DNA of 64,000 bases from Bacillota bacterium (GTDB taxonomy: Bacteria > Bacillota > Clostridia > Lachnospirales > Lachnospiraceae), in contig JAEYGZ010000048.1 of assembly GCA_023409535.1 (NCBI GenBank), positions 124,001 through 188,000 of the forward strand. The letters run 5' to 3'. A program made the position numbers and the translations under genes. This document shows, one piece after another, positions 62,652 to 64,000 of this stretch. The notes beneath the pieces were generated by a model, which had not been told where the DNA came from, ran no database searches, and was given only the letters and a program-made list of their open reading frames with translations. The number at the start of each line of letters is the position of its first letter. Position 1 is the first letter of the stretch.

Positions 62652-62984
62652 CTAAGACTCCACACGATACTTTGGCTTTACCGTCAAATCCTTCAGCACC
62701 CTTGTCCGGTCCATGGGCTCCAGAACGACGTCCTCCGTCAGCATGGTCGAACAGGACCGGAGCACCTTACCATTAATCCTCATCATGCAGCCCACGCATA
62801 CCCCGATTCTGCAGGATACGTAAAAGGACAGCGTGGGATCGAGATTTTCCACGATGTATTGCAGCGCGTTCATCACACTGTAGCCTAACCCCGTCTCAAT
62901 GTCGTAGGTTGTATAATAGGGCTCCGCGTCCGCTGTCGGATCATACCGGTAGACCTTTACCTTCACTATTTTTGTATCGCTCAT
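62652..62984 (-). CDS. Stand-alone 2Fe-2S protein related to the SdhB/FrdB N-terminus
   Basis: The 110-residue protein matches the N-terminal plant-type ferredoxin domain of fumarate reductase/succinate dehydrogenase iron-sulfur subunits: VKVYRYDPTADAEPYY, then SCRIGVCVGC and a further Cys in VLRSC, four ligands for a 2Fe-2S cluster. It ends at VLKDLTVKPKY, exactly where the linker to the helical 4Fe-4S/3Fe-4S domain begins, and that domain is absent. The start overlaps the flavoprotein stop by four bases (ATGA). It presumably accepts or donates electrons for that flavoprotein. A longer frame upstream lies inside the flavoprotein gene and is not used. Confidence 0.85.
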   Translation of the reverse strand: MSDTKIVKVKVYRYDPTADAEPYYTTYDIETGLGYSVMNALQYIVENLDPTLSFYVSCRIGVCVGCMMRINGKVLRSCSTMLTEDVVLEPMDRTRVLKDLTVKPKYRVES

Positions 62985-64000
62985 ACCAGCACCTCCTTCG
63001 GCGGAACAAAGGAAGTAATCACCAAATCGCTGTATTTTGTTCCCACCGCTCCGTTTACATTTTCCACTACGATATTCTTCAGCCAGTTCTGATTGTCCAT
63101 CTGGCGGTAGTCCCTTCTGTAATGGGCGCCGCGGCTCTCTTTTCTCAGCAGCGCGCTGCCTGCCGTCATCTCCAGAAGCGTGATCAGGCTTTCCACCTGA
63201 AGGGCCTCCACCCATTCCTTATTATATATCTTATTCTTGGCCCGGCATCCCATGAGAGGAAGCTGTGCCTTGATTTCCTGAATCTCTTCCAGGGCCTTCA
63301 GCAGGTTTTCTTCTGTTCTTACCACGCCTACCTTTTCCCAGGCAATCTGCTGAAGCTTCTTCTTTAATTCAAAGGGACTGGTGCCCTCCTTCCGGAACGG
63401 AGCCATTACCCTGTCCTCCAGACGCTTGATCTCATCCGACGGCATCTCCTCAAAGGAGTTCTCCATCGCGTAGGAAGCCGCATTTTTTGCGGCGCGTACT
63501 CCCTGTACCAGGATCTGGGTGCAGGCATTGCCGCTTAGCCGGTTGCCGCCGTGGGTTCCGCCGCAGACCTCGCCCGCGCCGTACAGGCCGGGAACCGTTG
63601 TTTCGCATTTTTCATTAATTCTTATGCCGCCCATAAAGAAATGGCAGGCCGGGGCTACCTCAATCGCTTTTCCCTTCTTCATGCTTTCAATTAATTCTTT
63701 AAAATGGAAGCCCTTAAAATTCCAGTCCTTGTCAAGATACGGGTCCTTTCTCTCCAGGGGATACCTGTCGACGATTTCATCCGGCAGGTGCTTGATGGAA
63801 TAATATACTCCGCCTGCCGGGCTGCCCAGGCCGTCGATCACCTCGTTCATGATGGCGATGGCCAGCTTGTCCCTAGTGGAATGCTCCATACGCTCCGGAT
63901 CCCACCGTTTCATGAAGCGGTCGCCGAATTTATTCATGAGCCATATTTCCATACCGCCCACACCCGGCCCGACCGTAAAGGGAAAGGTCAGTCCCTTCCA
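62981..64000 (-). CDS. Fumarate reductase/succinate dehydrogenase-like flavoprotein, 5' end outside window
   Basis: This is the C-terminal 339 codons of an FAD protein of the FrdA/SdhA/aspartate-oxidase superfamily. The frame is open to the window edge and continues upstream. ACHFFMGGIRINEKCETTVPGLYGAGEVCGGTHGGNRLSGNAC carries, in pieces, the capping-domain His, the FAD-binding GLYGAGEV and the active-site RLSGN region. A C-terminal helical domain follows. The catalytic His and Arg pattern suggests it works on a dicarboxylate- or amino-acid-like substrate as dehydrogenase or enoate reductase. It is coupled to a 2Fe-2S protein only, with no membrane anchor gene in view. Base composition is high in GC. 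Confidence 0.85.
   Translation of the reverse strand, partial: WKGLTFPFTVGPGVGGMEIWLMNKFGDRFMKRWDPERMEHSTRDKLAIAIMNEVIDGLGSPAGGVYYSIKHLPDEIVDRYPLERKDPYLDKDWNFKGFHFKELIESMKKGKAIEVAPACHFFMGGIRINEKCETTVPGLYGAGEVCGGTHGGNRLSGNACTQILVQGVRAAKNAASYAMENSFEEMPSDEIKRLEDRVMAPFRKEGTSPFELKKKLQQIAWEKVGVVRTEENLLKALEEIQEIKAQLPLMGCRAKNKIYNKEWVEALQVESLITLLEMTAGSALLRKESRGAHYRRDYRQMDNQNWLKNIVVENVNGAVGTKYSDLVITSFVPPKEVLV

Noticed and set aside
62985..63215. Upstream extension of the 2Fe-2S protein frame
   Set aside because: It lies wholly inside the flavoprotein gene in another frame, its residues are low-complexity Gly/Arg-rich, and the ATG at 62984 gives the ATGA overlap expected in an operon.

Overview
The window looks like the chromosome of an anaerobic, endospore-forming low-to-mid GC Firmicute, most probably a Lachnospiraceae/Clostridia member. 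The reasons are the sporulation genes (spoIIM, spoIIP, gpr, yqfC, yqfD, spoVB-like, bofC-like), RNase Y, HrcA/CIRCE heat-shock control, the HisZ-dependent short HisG, and GGAGG-type ribosome binding sites. Nearly all genes lie on the minus strand. The exceptions are a KimA-type potassium importer (18110-19957) and a 52-residue lipoprotein (43560-43718). No rRNA, tRNA, CRISPR array, prophage or transposase gene was seen.

Layout. 1-4.3 kb: xerD-like recombinase (cut by the window edge), spoIIM, nudF, proC and a class I aminotransferase preceded by three 34-bp-spaced dyads. 4.6-9.2 kb: rny, miaB and an M14 carboxypeptidase ending in a repeat hairpin. 9.4-17.9 kb: hflKC, proline biosynthesis (proB/proA with a 5-formyl-THF cyclo-ligase between them), two FAD oxidoreductases and a BofC-like protein. 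18-22.9 kb: kimA, a convergent terminator, a SpoVB/MurJ-family flippase and a YerB-type lipoprotein. 23-27.5 kb: yqfC-yqfD-phoH-HD protein-ybeY, where the HD protein is a shortened PgpH relative with a broken HD site. 27.6-30.8 kb: a 161-bp inverted-repeat element, rpsU and alaS. 31-37 kb: the operon hisZ-G-D-B-A-IE behind a perfect consensus promoter and a dyad. It lacks hisC, hisH and hisF, and its HisIE carries an extra HisF-like domain. 37-43.4 kb: recU, RNA modification genes, a HAD phosphatase and a small alarmone synthetase. 43.9-50.4 kb: hrcA-grpE-dnaK-dnaJ-prmA with CIRCE. The dnaK leader contains tandem 50-nt repeats of its own Shine-Dalgarno region. 50.6-57.5 kb: a sortase-type surface protein, hemW, lepA, spoIIP and gpr.

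57.7-64 kb is an accessory region of visibly higher GC. Read in the direction of transcription it holds a fumarate-reductase-like flavoprotein (continuing past the window), a stand-alone 2Fe-2S protein, a YheO/DauR-type regulator, an M24 enzyme, a class V PLP enzyme, a second M24 enzyme and RidA, ending in a strong terminator. This gene set fits an uncharacterised catabolic pathway for an amino-acid derivative, and it is the best candidate here for an undescribed system. The substrate cannot be read from the sequence.

Other non-coding signals worth following are the dnaK leader array, the triple dyad before the aminotransferase, the his operator candidate, a two-copy hairpin repeat (8.2 and 62.5 kb) and the inverted-repeat element at 27.6 kb. 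All functions are assigned by reading motifs; no database search was run.
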